From a bacterium C-53 (GTDB lineage Bacteria; Bacillota; Clostridia; Lachnospirales; Lachnospiraceae): a stretch of DNA of 64,000 bases. Shown one piece after another: positions 26,604 through 35,462 of this stretch. The DNA lies in contig RAZD01000003.1 in assembly GCA_003612525.1 (NCBI GenBank), positions 62,001 through 126,000 of the forward strand. The letters are read 5' to 3'. The position numbers and the translations under genes were made by a program. A model generated the notes under the pieces. The model saw only the letters and a list, made by a program, of their open reading frames with translations, was not told where the DNA came from and searched no databases. The first letter of the stretch is position 1. Every line of letters starts with the position of its first letter.

Positions 26604-28071
26604 GATGTAGATTTCCCAAAGATAAATCAAGTTTTATATTTTTTTCTTGCAGGATTTTGTGTTTTCCTAAAACAAAAGATTCTGCATTTTTATTTCTGAT
26701 TCTTGCAGGAAATTTTTCTGACACAAAATTATTATTTTTTATTAACTCTTTTACAAATGCGCCAATTGTTAAAATGTCTGCAGCAACTGCCATAGCAGAA
26801 AAAAATGAATCCATATTTCCAGTAATAATCGCCTGCAACGCGCCTATAAATAAAGCAAGTTGGTTTGGGTCAATAGATGCTGCCATAATCCATATAGAAT
26901 AGGTAGGAGAATTATGCTTAATTTCAAAACTATATTCACTGTCCGGAATTTGATTGTATTCCAAACAACTTTCGAGTATAGAAATCAATTCTGCAAACTC
27001 TGTTGCGTCTTCTAATGTTAAATTCGTTTTTAGAGCTAATACAATATGAGATTTCTCCGTATTTGTAAATAAAATATTTTTAATTTCATCAATGTGAAGA
27101 TTAAACTGATACTGTTCGCTTGCCGTTAATTCAACCGACATAAAATAATGTACAATTCTAAAGTAAAGCTCTGATAAAAAATGGCGCTCAAAGTCTCCTT
27201 GCAAGACTGCCAGCCTGCATAAAGATTTTAATTTGCGAAAATCTCTTTGCTGTATGTATTCTTTTAATCCCTCATAAATATAATCTTGGGCAAGTGTCTG
27301 TTTCTTTTCAAACAACGCAATATTGGCTAAAGGAAAATACTCTCTTTCCGCAAAATAATAATCAGAAAATATAGGTAATAATTTTATGTATTCCTCTGCG
27401 CTTAATATGGGGGCATCTTTCATAGAGGATGTTATTTTTACGTCATTATCTTGTGTTGTAATGGTTTGAAGTCCATTAAAAATATAGGCTATCTGATGAA
27501 AAGGAAGGGTCACATTTTTAAGGCTGATATTATGAAAAACAGAAAATTCCATATTACAACCTATAAATGTGCTGTTTTGTATCACTGCATCACGAAATAT
27601 ATTGTCTTGCAACGTTGTATGCGTAAACTCACAGCTATATATTTTTGTTTGAAAAAACTGTGACTGGGATATGGAGGAGTTTTCAACGAGTAAATCATGA
27701 AGCTCTGTATTATAAAAACAACTCTGATTTAAGTTGGAAGCATCAAGCATTGCTTTTGCGTTTTTATTATTTTGAATCCGACTGTTAGAAAAATCACAAA
27801 ACTGCATATTTGCGCCCTGAATCACACAATCAGTAAACGTGCATGCGCGGAAACGGGTTCCAGCAGCGCCTACATATTTAAAACTGTTTCCATTGAAACG
27901 ACATTCTTCATAATCGCCGTTTTTAATTCTCTGGCCAGTAAAATCATCTGGCACGTTTTCTAATTTATATCCTGTATACTGTAATTCTAAAAATTCCATA
28001 CTATCATATTTTTGCAGTAGTTCTCTAGCATTTATTGGGGTGTTTGTATTTAAAACAGATAGTTCCTCCAT
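26572..28071 (-). CDS. Pentapeptide-repeat protein with unknown C-terminal domain
   Basis: A 499-residue protein. Residues about 40-205 are pentapeptide repeats with the A(D/N)LXX-like rhythm (GNSFKYVGAAGTRFRACTF, QFCDFSNSRI, SSISQSQFF, TLQDNIFRD), expected to form a right-handed beta-helix. About 215-340 is helical; 360-499 contains EYSFEIKHNSPTYSIWIMAAS and a hydrophobic stretch (NQLALFIGALQAIITG, MAVAADILTIGAFV) that could touch a membrane. No catalytic motif recognised. Its first four codons and ribosome site are identical to those of the ATP-grasp gene because both are in the repeat arms. A strong promoter lies upstream outside the right arm, so this is probably the expressed gene in the present orientation. 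Confidence 0.82.
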   Translation of the reverse strand: MEELSVLNTNTPINARELLQKYDSMEFLELQYTGYKLENVPDDFTGQRIKNGDYEECRFNGNSFKYVGAAGTRFRACTFTDCVIQGANMQFCDFSNSRIQNNKNAKAMLDASNLNQSCFYNTELHDLLVENSSISQSQFFQTKIYSCEFTHTTLQDNIFRDAVIQNSTFIGCNMEFSVFHNISLKNVTLPFHQIAYIFNGLQTITTQDNDVKITSSMKDAPILSAEEYIKLLPIFSDYYFAEREYFPLANIALFEKKQTLAQDYIYEGLKEYIQQRDFRKLKSLCRLAVLQGDFERHFLSELYFRIVHYFMSVELTASEQYQFNLHIDEIKNILFTNTEKSHIVLALKTNLTLEDATEFAELISILESCLEYNQIPDSEYSFEIKHNSPTYSIWIMAASIDPNQLALFIGALQAIITGNMDSFFSAMAVAADILTIGAFVKELIKNNNFVSEKFPARIRNKNAESFVLGKHKILQEKNIKLDLSLGNLHLNYEARKKYQ

Positions 28072-28170
28072 CTAATCTCTCCTAAACTCATTTTATCTAT
28101 TTAACCTTTTATCTGTACTAAGCCTTAAATAACGGATAACTTTCAATTATCCATCAAAACCCTCAAACCT
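28059..28170 (-). repeat. Right 112-bp inverted repeat arm
   Basis: Perfect inverted copy of 24207-24318. It includes the pentapeptide gene's ribosome site, ATG and codons 2-4. Inversion between the arms would place the ATP-grasp gene in frame behind the right flank. Confidence 0.97.
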
Positions 28171-28212
28171 TTCAAAATTTTTATTCAACCATTCTAACTG
28201 CTAATTTCTACC

Positions 28213-28221
28213 ATTATACCA
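28213..28221 (-). promoter_or_regulatory. Extended -10 promoter outside the right arm
   Basis: On the minus strand TGGTATAAT matches the extended -10 consensus TGnTATAAT; the -35 region is weak (GTAGAA at 17 bp). It points leftward through the right repeat arm to the pentapeptide gene, about 140 bp away. No counterpart is visible outside the left arm. The rest of 28171-28426 is AT-rich with no gene that I can see. Confidence 0.6.
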
Positions 28222-28426
28222 CATTCCATACAAAATTCTACTACTTTCCACATATTTTTACAATCTTTCATTAATATTTATATATAACATAATTCAAACA
28301 ATTTACCTACATATTTCCAGATATCATCAAAATTTCTCCTGATTTTTCGCACAATACTCACAATAAAACGGAGAAATTTCCGCCATCTTCCATTTCCCCG
28401 TTCCATCCTAAAACGTATTCATAATA

Positions 28427-29110
28427 TTATATCAAATAATCACTGCTACCGCTTCCATCCCTCTCACAAAATCCCTCATCCCTTCCAATCCCATACTCCA
28501 TATACAATCCTCGTCTGAAGTCACAATCAACAATTGCTTTTTGCAGATCATTTATACGGGAATCTGACAATAAACTTTGTGTAAGCAGGACAAAATATTG
28601 TTCTCCCTGTATAATTCCCTGAGAAATCCCAATATTTACGCCCAGGCGCTCCCTTTCCTCTAATTCCTCCTGCATTCTCTTCAGCATAATCTCTTCTAAA
28701 GCTCTGCACACGTTATCTCCCTCCTTAAACATGTCCGCGTTTGCACGGACAATAATATCCATAACAGATTCATACAAATATTGATTCTGATGCTTTTTGT
28801 ACTCCTGAATCAACTGCACCACATCTTTTTCTCCGCATAACTCATCTGTCAAACTATATAGCCAAAGGTTTTTCTTCTTTTCCAATTCACTTGTCACTAT
28901 AAATTGTATCGGCACAAAATCCCCTTTTATATAGTAAATTCCAGGATTATTTTTCTTTACGATTATCACATCAATCTGCGTAGGTTTTGTACCGAGAAGA
29001 TGCTCATTTTCAAAAATAAGGTTACTGCGCTCCTCAGACAGTTCTATTTGCAGACCAGCGAAAAAGGCGGGATGCCAATGCCGTTTGCATTGCGATTTAG
29101 ACTCATGCAT
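28427..29110 (-). CDS. Lachnospiraceae hypothetical protein, internally deleted
   Basis: A 227-residue protein starting at the ATG after AAGGAGAATTC. It resembles a multi-copy Lachnospiraceae family (from memory) that begins WHPAFFAGLQIEL...NLIFENEHLLGTKPTQIDVIIVKK and later has PGIYYIKGDFVPIQFIVTSEL...NLWLYSLTDEL. In relatives I recall about 100 more residues between these parts; here VIIVKK runs almost directly into NPGIYYI, so an in-frame internal deletion is likely. The family looks nuclease/transposase-associated, but function is unproven. The C-terminal end is a low-complexity tail. Confidence 0.65.
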   Translation of the reverse strand: MHESKSQCKRHWHPAFFAGLQIELSEERSNLIFENEHLLGTKPTQIDVIIVKKNNPGIYYIKGDFVPIQFIVTSELEKKKNLWLYSLTDELCGEKDVVQLIQEYKKHQNQYLYESVMDIIVRANADMFKEGDNVCRALEEIMLKRMQEELEERERLGVNIGISQGIIQGEQYFVLLTQSLLSDSRINDLQKAIVDCDFRRGLYMEYGIGRDEGFCERDGSGSSDYLI

Positions 29111-29311
29111 GAATTCTCCTTGTGAAAGAAACAAAAAATTGGGAATATGTTTTGAAATACTTAGAAAAAAGCAGGCTAAAAATAATTTCAGATATGTTTG
29201 TCCACAATCATAGCACCCGCAAGGAAAAAACACAAGATTTATTTTTCGTTAAACTCTTTCATGAAACTCTTTCATTGCACTCCTTCGAGACCCCCTAATA
29301 ACTACCTTTCC

Positions 29312-30688
29312 TTAACGGCTTACATTTTCCTTAAAATCCTGTTTTTCAAATGAAGTATTTTCCTCCACCCTTTCATTTGAAGTAAATGATTCGAAATCTA
29401 TATAATCTACGTGAATATTTTGGATATCCAGTCCAAGCTCTTCAGATGCAAGTGTTTTTATTCCACTCTGCATTTCAGAATCAGGATTTTTTTGGTGACA
29501 TATGATCGTTATATAGGCATTTGTAATTTCACTATCAGAATCACTTAAAAACACGTATGCTTCAGCAATATTCTTTTTATCATACTTACATAAAGCCTTT
29601 CTCAGTTCAATTCCTATAATATGCTTTTGGTCCTGCCACAGTGGATAATTATCTGCGTAATTATGTTCATTTTCCATACTGCGTAATGTACGAAATCCCA
29701 GAACAGCGCAAACAGTCATAACCAGAATAACGCTTGCTGCAATAACTGTTCTTTTTGAATACGTTTTATGTTTCATAATAGCGTCTAACCTTTCTTTCAA
29801 ATTTTTCTTATCTTCAATCATAGTGATTGAAAGAGACCTCGTTCTTATTGAATCAGCTGCAACTGCAATTAAAGTGTTGCCATACTGCTGCATCTCGCTA
29901 TTGTCAAATCGTTTTATGACAGATTCATCACACGCTAATTCACATGCTTTGTTCATCTCACGGCGCACAAAATAGACAAGCGGATTAAACCAGTGTATCG
30001 CTCCAATACAAATAAACAACCACTTAACGAAAATGTCATACCTTTTCATATGTGTAATCTCATGCATCAAAATATTTCGAAGCTTCATGTCCTCATATTT
30101 TTTATCCGGCAAAAGGATTACTGGATGAAAGAAACCAATTAAAATCGGTGTTTGCACCATTGAGTTTTTATACAATCGTAGAGCACTTTTTCTTTCTGAC
30201 AGATTATTCAGCAATTCTATCTCCTGTTGGTCTGCACTTATATTATGTTTGTTCAGACTTCGGGCATAGAGCAAATAACATATGAGATTAAATCCAAGAA
30301 TCAGAATCATCCCTGCCTGCCAGAAAACAAATAAAATAACAGCTGTATCCGGAAAATGATTCATTTGCAGAATGTTTTTCTCGTTCCTGTTTTGTGATGC
30401 AAATACAAGACTTTCAGATACTGTATCAGAAATCCACTGTGCAATATCAGGCATCGATTCCATTGATATGACCAAAGGGCTCGATACAGGAATCACAATG
30501 ATTTTTGACACAGGCAGCATCAAAGCTATCACCACCGAAAACCACATATAATATTGGAATGATTTTGGAAGTTTATCTTTTATAATCGGTTTTGCAATAA
30601 ATAAAAAAACTGACACTATACTGCCGGTAATTGTCATCGAAAGAATAAGCTTAATTATCTCTACAGAATACGCTTCAGCAACCGTCAT
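29312..30688 (-). CDS. BlaR1/MecR1-type M56 membrane metallopeptidase
   Basis: A 458-residue membrane protease. Four to five N-terminal helices and the gluzincin motif HEITH (LMHEITHMKRYD) in a cytoplasmic loop, with the second-ligand region CELACDESVIKRF, match family M56. A last helix (TVIAASVILVMTVCAVLGF) is followed by only about 120 residues, too short for the penicillin-binding sensor of true BlaR1. It probably senses something other than beta-lactam and cleaves the BlaI-like repressor encoded just upstream (4-nt overlap). Confidence 0.9.
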   Translation of the reverse strand: MTVAEAYSVEIIKLILSMTITGSIVSVFLFIAKPIIKDKLPKSFQYYMWFSVVIALMLPVSKIIVIPVSSPLVISMESMPDIAQWISDTVSESLVFASQNRNEKNILQMNHFPDTAVILFVFWQAGMILILGFNLICYLLYARSLNKHNISADQQEIELLNNLSERKSALRLYKNSMVQTPILIGFFHPVILLPDKKYEDMKLRNILMHEITHMKRYDIFVKWLFICIGAIHWFNPLVYFVRREMNKACELACDESVIKRFDNSEMQQYGNTLIAVAADSIRTRSLSITMIEDKKNLKERLDAIMKHKTYSKRTVIAASVILVMTVCAVLGFRTLRSMENEHNYADNYPLWQDQKHIIGIELRKALCKYDKKNIAEAYVFLSDSDSEITNAYITIICHQKNPDSEMQSGIKTLASEELGLDIQNIHVDYIDFESFTSNERVEENTSFEKQDFKENVSR

Positions 30689-31071
30689 TTATTCTCGCCT
30701 CCCATCTGGAAATACACCTTCAGTTCATCAATATCCGCTTCCGTGAGTTCCCCAGTCTGACAAAGAGACGCAACAAAATTCTTTGTACTACCGTCATAAA
30801 GTTTATCTATCAGGCTTCTTTTCTTGAGCTTCACATAATCTTCTTTTGTTACATTCGGCATATAGTAATGAATCTCTTTCTCCTGAATCGAAACAGCGCC
30901 CTTTTTCTGCAATCTTCTTAAAAGCGTTGCAATTGTAGATTTCTCCCAACCCATTTTACTGCTTAGTTCTGTACGAATATCCCGAAACGATACAGCCTGG
31001 TTTTCTCGCCAGAGTATTCTCATTACCTCAAGTTCAGCGTCAGAAATCTTAAAATTTACTGCACTCATCAT
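30685..31071 (-). CDS. BlaI/MecI-family repressor
   Basis: A 128-residue winged-helix repressor: ISDAELEVMRILWRENQAVSFRDI and WEKSTIATLLRRLQKKGAVS. The Asn98-Phe99 pair in STKNFVASL matches the N-F bond where BlaI/MecI are cut on induction, which supports pairing with the M56 protease encoded next. First gene of the operon, with a consensus promoter and a dyad operator immediately upstream. Confidence 0.93.
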   Translation of the reverse strand: MMSAVNFKISDAELEVMRILWRENQAVSFRDIRTELSSKMGWEKSTIATLLRRLQKKGAVSIQEKEIHYYMPNVTKEDYVKLKKRSLIDKLYDGSTKNFVASLCQTGELTEADIDELKVYFQMGGENK

Positions 31072-31087
31072 CAGCTTCCTTTCCTTT

Positions 31088-31105
31088 GTGTTACATTTGT
31101 AACAC
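31088..31105. promoter_or_regulatory. BlaI-type operator
   Basis: GTGTTACA-TT-TGTAACAC, perfect 8-bp arms around a 2-bp centre, containing the TACA/TGTA halves of BlaI/MecI operators. It sits just downstream of the -10 box and 17 bp before the blaI-like start, so bound repressor would block transcription of its own operon. Confidence 0.8.
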
Positions 31106-31111
31106 GATTAA

Positions 31112-31140
31112 ATTATACATTTCATTTTTTGTCCTGTCAA
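31112..31140 (-). promoter_or_regulatory. Consensus promoter of the blaI-blaR operon
   Basis: On the minus strand TTGACA (31140-31135), 17-bp spacer, TATAAT (31117-31112): a perfect sigma-A promoter, as usual for tightly repressed operons. The remaining gap to the vanZ end (31141-31403) holds a hairpin and no supported gene. Confidence 0.85.
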
Positions 31141-31320
31141 CAGCCAAAACCACCGGCAGATTATTATACTATCGGAGAATTGACGTGATGAGTAAATATC
31201 ACAGGGTTCGTAACCGGTATGATATAGTATTTCTTTTATATTCAGTTATTGCTGTACCCTGCGCTGGGTAAATAATATTTGCAGTATGCGAAGAAAGACC
31301 ATACAATATTCCTGCGACAG

Positions 31321-31372
31321 AAGGGGCGATTTCCCGGATCAGCAGTTAAGCCAATCCAGGAAATCGCCCCTT
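31321..31372. terminator. 14-bp perfect hairpin downstream of vanZ
   Basis: AAGGGGCGATTTCC (31321-31334) and GGAAATCGCCCCTT (31359-31372) with a 24-nt loop, 31 bp after the vanZ stop. The T-run on the minus strand is weak; probable terminator for vanZ. Confidence 0.5.
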
Positions 31373-31403
31373 CTCGTATTTCTTCTTATCCCGCCCGAAG
31401 CTC

Positions 31404-31919
31404 TCACCGGTTCGCCGCTAACAAGACAAACATTCCACCGGTCACTACAATCGTCACAACCGTGGCCAGAATAATTACAATCCGGTTGATAAGTTCTCTT
31501 CTCCAAAACAGCTTTGTTGCCGCATAGTACATCACAATCCCGAATACTCCTCCAAACGTATTTGTGATTAAATCCGTAATATCACAACTGCCCACCGCCA
31601 AAATATACTGCAAAGACTCCAGAACAAAACTTGTACCAAAAATCGCCATTAATTTGAATCTGAATTTCGGCTCATGCCTGAACATGCATAAATAGACTCC
31701 AAAAGGAACAAATATCATTACATTTGCCATAACTTCTCTGAAATGAAATCCGATTCCAACCTTTTTTCCATAATAAAATGGTATAAGATTCAATCTTCTC
31801 TCCGCCACCAGTTCGTCAAGCGAAAAACCCAGTTTGAACAATATAACCCATACCAAAAGAAACATATATACAGTAAATAAAATTGTTAAAAATACATCCG
31901 TCCTGTTTTTCACACGCAT
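31404..31919 (-). CDS. VanZ-like membrane protein
   Basis: A 171-residue VanZ-family protein with four or five helices. Signature parts: LNLIPFYYGKK, MANVMIFVPFGVYLCMFR and the polar ESLQYILAVGSCDITDLITNTFGGVFG segment. VanZ homologues affect lipoglycopeptide/teicoplanin tolerance in some species, but most chromosomal copies have no known role. The start is the ATG after GGGAG; a TTG seven codons earlier is less likely. Confidence 0.88.
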   Translation of the reverse strand: MRVKNRTDVFLTILFTVYMFLLVWVILFKLGFSLDELVAERRLNLIPFYYGKKVGIGFHFREVMANVMIFVPFGVYLCMFRHEPKFRFKLMAIFGTSFVLESLQYILAVGSCDITDLITNTFGGVFGIVMYYAATKLFWRRELINRIVIILATVVTIVVTGGMFVLLAANR

Positions 31920-32032
31920 AAGATCAACTCCCGTTCTCAAAATATCTTATCATATATAACGATTCTATTCTTAACAATCTGCTCAAAAAAGTTTTAAGAT
32001 TTTCCTAAGATTTAAAAGTCTGCCGCAAAACA

Positions 32033-32752
32033 TCACTCCTCACCAAGTAATCTCCTTAAAATCTGTTCCCTGTTATCCAAAAACATTTTTGTAATCTGAT
32101 AGCTGTCCGTCTCTTCATATGTACAGGAATGTACGATCCCATCATCAAACGTCATAATCTCTGCACCCGGAATACTCAGTAAAATCGGCGAATGCGTAAC
32201 AATGATAAACTGAGAACCGTTTTTCGCACAACGATCGATCTCCATCAAAAGTGTCATCTGTCTCTGCGGCGATAACGCGGCTTCCGGCTCGTCAAAAATA
32301 TAGATGCCATTCGGTCTCAGCCGGCTCTGAGCGATTGCGAGAAAGCTCTCACCATGCGATCTCTCATGATAGCGCTCCGACGGATGCTTCTTATCTGCAT
32401 AATTTTCCTCCTGCGTAGCAACATTATAAAAGCTTTCTGCCCTTAGAAAATAGCCTCCCTGCATCCTGCGGTATCCCTTCGATACAGTGACCGCTTTATA
32501 CAGGCCGGAATGGGAATCATAAGTAGAAAAATTATAGTTCCTCGTGCCGCCTTCCGGGTTAAAGCCATAAGATACCGCAATCGCCTCCAATAAAGTTGAC
32601 TTCCCGCTTCCGTTTTCCCCCACGAAAAATGTAACCGGTTTCGCAAATTCCAGGCTGTCTAGTCCAGATATCGCCTCAATCTTCCTTAAATAGCTGTCTT
32701 CATCCGTTTTGCTCCAGTCAATCATAATCCTCTGAATAAACTGCTGATTCAT
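32033..32752 (-). CDS. AAA-family ATPase (RecF/ABC-like, stand-alone)
   Basis: A 239-residue ATPase: Walker [16 protein letters not shown], an ABC-like segment RSHGESFLAI, Walker B GIYIFDEPEAALSP and a switch His in IIVTHSPILLSI. This is the common small chromosomal SMC/ABC-like ATPase with no membrane partner; function unknown. The start is the ATG after AGGGAGCGG at 32752. The 340-bp gap to glgC (32753-33092) is AT-rich, carries the glgC -10 box TATAAT at 33056-33061 and no other gene. Confidence 0.85.
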   Translation of the reverse strand: MNQQFIQRIMIDWSKTDEDSYLRKIEAISGLDSLEFAKPVTFFVGENGSGKSTLLEAIAVSYGFNPEGGTRNYNFSTYDSHSGLYKAVTVSKGYRRMQGGYFLRAESFYNVATQEENYADKKHPSERYHERSHGESFLAIAQSRLRPNGIYIFDEPEAALSPQRQMTLLMEIDRCAKNGSQFIIVTHSPILLSIPGAEIMTFDDGIVHSCTYEETDSYQITKMFLDNREQILRRLLGEE

Positions 32753-33092
32753 AAATTCCGCTCCCTCATAAAATTTTCGGATTATTTTCCAGTATATCAA
32801 CATAATCATTGTTTTTCAAGGCAACGATCAATTGATTTTACAAGCATATTCCTAAGCCTGTACTTATATATTTAAAAAGAGCCAGGATTAAAAACCACAA
32901 TTCCAAATCTCAAAATCACTGTCTGCACGCTGCCTGCTTTTGTGAAAAAAATATAAATCGGCAGCATAGATATGATACCGGAAGAAAACGAAATTTTATG
33001 CGACAAATTTTATAAAAAACGAATCTTAAACCTGTTATTTTTCATGATTATGATGTATAATTTTGATAGCAAATAAAAGGAGGAGTAGAAAT

Positions 33093-34301
33093 ATGGCAAA
33101 AGAAATGATTGCAATGCTTCTTGCCGGCGGACAGGGTTCACGCCTGTATACACTTACAGAGAAGCTTGCAAAACCTGCAGTTCCATTCGGCGGTAAATAC
33201 CGTATTATCGATTTCCCGCTGTCTAACTGCGTTAACTCGGGTATTGATACCGTAGGTATCCTGACCCAGTATCAGCCTCTTGTGCTGAATGAATATATTG
33301 GCAACGGTCAGCCCTGGGATCTCGACCGTCTTTACGGAGGCGTACATGTCCTGCCGCCTTACCAGAAAGCAAGCGGTTCTGACTGGTACAAAGGCACGGC
33401 GAATGCAATTTACCAAAATATTTCGTTTATTGAGCGATATGACCCCAAGTATGTAATCATTCTTTCGGGAGACCAGATCTGTAAACAGGATTACAGTGAT
33501 TTTCTGGAGTTCCACAAAAAGAAGAACGCCGAATTCAGTGTTGCTGTTATGGAAGTTCCGTGGGAAGAGGCTTCCCGTTTCGGACTGATGGTCGCGGATG
33601 AAAATGATAAGATTACGGAATTCCAGGAGAAGCCGAAGAATCCGAAATCAAACCTGGCTTCTATGGGTATTTATATCTTTAACTGGGACATTTTGAAAAA
33701 ATACCTGGAAGAAGATGAAGCAGATCCGAATTCTGAAAACGATTTTGGAAATAATATCATTCCCAATCTCCTTCGTGACAACCGCCAGATGTACGCATAT
33801 CATTTCAGCGGATACTGGAAAGACGTAGGAACGATTCCTTCTTTATGGGAAGCGAACATGGAAGTTCTCGACCCCGAAAACAGCGGAATCAACCTCTTCG
33901 ATGAGGACTGGAAAATTTACAGTCGTAACACAGGTATGACCGGACATAAAATAAGCGCCGGCGCAGTTATCGAAAATTCAATGATTACAGACGGATGCCG
34001 TATTAAGGGGAACATAAAGCATTCTGTTCTGTTTGGAGGCGTAAAAGTAGATGAAGGCGCGGTTGTGGAAGATGCAGTTATCATGGGCAACACTACCATA
34101 AAGGCAGGAGCCGTGGTAAAGCACTGTATCGTAGCGGAAAATGTAATAATCGGTGAAAACGCCGTAGTGGGCGCAATGCCGTCCGGAGATGAAAACGGAG
34201 TTGCAACCATTGGTTCAGGGATTACAATCGGTGAAAATGCAGTCATAGGCCCCAACGCCATGGTGAAAAATAACGTAGAAGGTGGTGAAGAACAATGGTA
34301 A
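33093..34301 (+). CDS. glgC: Glucose-1-phosphate adenylyltransferase
   Basis: A 402-residue ADP-glucose pyrophosphorylase: [38 protein letters not shown] region split here into AGGQGSRL (nucleotide loop) and [12 protein letters not shown], then [19 protein letters not shown] and a C-terminal left-handed beta-helix of hexapeptide repeats. It makes ADP-glucose for glycogen synthesis. The ATG follows AAAGGAGGAG at 33093. It overlaps glgD by 7 nt; the pair form a mixed GlgC/GlgD enzyme in Firmicutes. Confidence 0.95.
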   Translation: MAKEMIAMLLAGGQGSRLYTLTEKLAKPAVPFGGKYRIIDFPLSNCVNSGIDTVGILTQYQPLVLNEYIGNGQPWDLDRLYGGVHVLPPYQKASGSDWYKGTANAIYQNISFIERYDPKYVIILSGDQICKQDYSDFLEFHKKKNAEFSVAVMEVPWEEASRFGLMVADENDKITEFQEKPKNPKSNLASMGIYIFNWDILKKYLEEDEADPNSENDFGNNIIPNLLRDNRQMYAYHFSGYWKDVGTIPSLWEANMEVLDPENSGINLFDEDWKIYSRNTGMTGHKISAGAVIENSMITDGCRIKGNIKHSVLFGGVKVDEGAVVEDAVIMGNTTIKAGAVVKHCIVAENVIIGENAVVGAMPSGDENGVATIGSGITIGENAVIGPNAMVKNNVEGGEEQW

Positions 34302-35437
34302 AATCAAATACAAGTGCACTTGGAATTATCTTCCCCAACAGTTATGACGCCCTGATTCCGGAACTGGTTAACGTGCGTTTGATGGCTTCCATTCCTTTTG
34401 CCAGCCGTTACCGTATCATTGACTTTATTTTATCCAGTATGACCCATTCCGGCATCGGCAACATTTCTGTTGTTGTAAATAAAAATTATCACTCTCTGAT
34501 GGATCATCTTGGATCCGGCCGTGAGTGGGATCTGGTTCGTAAAAACGGAGGCCTGCATATTTTCCCTCCTTTTGCAGAAAAAGAAGCAAAGCCTTATGTT
34601 GGACGTGCAAGCGCTCTGGCAAACATTCTGGACTTCTTAAGAGATGAAAAAGAAAAATATGTGATTATGTCCGATACAAACATTGTTGTGAACTTCGACT
34701 TTAATGCAATGCTCCAGACTCATATTGCAAGCGGCGCGGACATAACACTTGCCTATAATGAGCAGAAGCTGCCGGAAAGTCTTCTTAAACACGAAAGCAA
34801 TGGAAGAAGTTTTTACTATACATTCGACATAGAAGAGGGACGAGTTAAGAAAATATATATTAACTCAAAAGCTGAAGGCATACAAAACTTTTCCATGAAC
34901 ATATTCGTCATTAACCATGAGGTTTTGATCGATATGGTAAATACAGCTCTCATGCAGGGCAAAGAATTTTTCATGCGTGACATCTTAATTCCTCAGATCA
35001 ATAAACTGAATATGCAAGGTTATAAATATACAGGTTATGTGGCACGCATCACGGATATGAAGAGTTATTTCGACGAAAATATGAAGCTTCTGGACGATTA
35101 CAATCTGGACGCGCTCTTCTCTGGCTCACCTGTCCATACAAAAATTCGTGGCGATCATCCGACCCATTATATTGGCGGAGCTAAAGCACAGAATGTAATG
35201 GTTGCTGACGGATGTATTATTGAAGGCGAAGTGGAAAACAGCATTATTTTCCGCGGCGCAAAAATCGCAAAAGGCGCAAAAGTGAAGAATTGTATTCTGA
35301 TGCAGGATACGATCGTGGAATCGGGCGCGAATATCGAATATCTGATTACAGATAAAAATGTCACGATTACAGCGGGTAAAGAAATGAAAGGAACATCTAC
35401 CTTCCCGGTTTATATCAGTAAGTTCCTTGTAGTATAA
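34295..35437 (+). CDS. glgD: Glucose-1-phosphate adenylyltransferase regulatory subunit
   Basis: A 380-residue GlgD. It keeps the fold ([36 protein letters not shown]-terminal hexapeptide repeats [21 protein letters not shown] region) but the nucleotide loop GGxGxRL of GlgC is replaced by [13 protein letters not shown], as expected for the non-catalytic partner that modulates GlgC. No other glg genes are in the window. Confidence 0.94.
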   Translation: MVKSNTSALGIIFPNSYDALIPELVNVRLMASIPFASRYRIIDFILSSMTHSGIGNISVVVNKNYHSLMDHLGSGREWDLVRKNGGLHIFPPFAEKEAKPYVGRASALANILDFLRDEKEKYVIMSDTNIVVNFDFNAMLQTHIASGADITLAYNEQKLPESLLKHESNGRSFYYTFDIEEGRVKKIYINSKAEGIQNFSMNIFVINHEVLIDMVNTALMQGKEFFMRDILIPQINKLNMQGYKYTGYVARITDMKSYFDENMKLLDDYNLDALFSGSPVHTKIRGDHPTHYIGGAKAQNVMVADGCIIEGEVENSIIFRGAKIAKGAKVKNCILMQDTIVESGANIEYLITDKNVTITAGKEMKGTSTFPVYISKFLVV

Positions 35438-35462
35438 GTTTCATCCATACATGATTTCAAAA

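Noticed and set aside
24306-28071. The two genes as a toxin-antitoxin pair
   Set aside because: Both are large, convergent and overlapping, neither resembles a known toxin, and they would not be co-transcribed.
24207-28170. The repeat-bounded segment as a composite transposon
   Set aside because: The arms are not insertion sequences and encode no transposase; they carry translation signals of both genes, and the recombinase is outside the segment. An inversion switch fits better.
29312-31071. A beta-lactam resistance operon
   Set aside because: No penicillin-binding sensor domain in the M56 protein and no beta-lactamase nearby.
31188-31271. 27-codon plus-strand frame with a weak GGAG upstream
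   Set aside because: Too short, no homologue I recognise, and sits in the gap between the blaI promoter and the vanZ hairpin; not supported as a gene.
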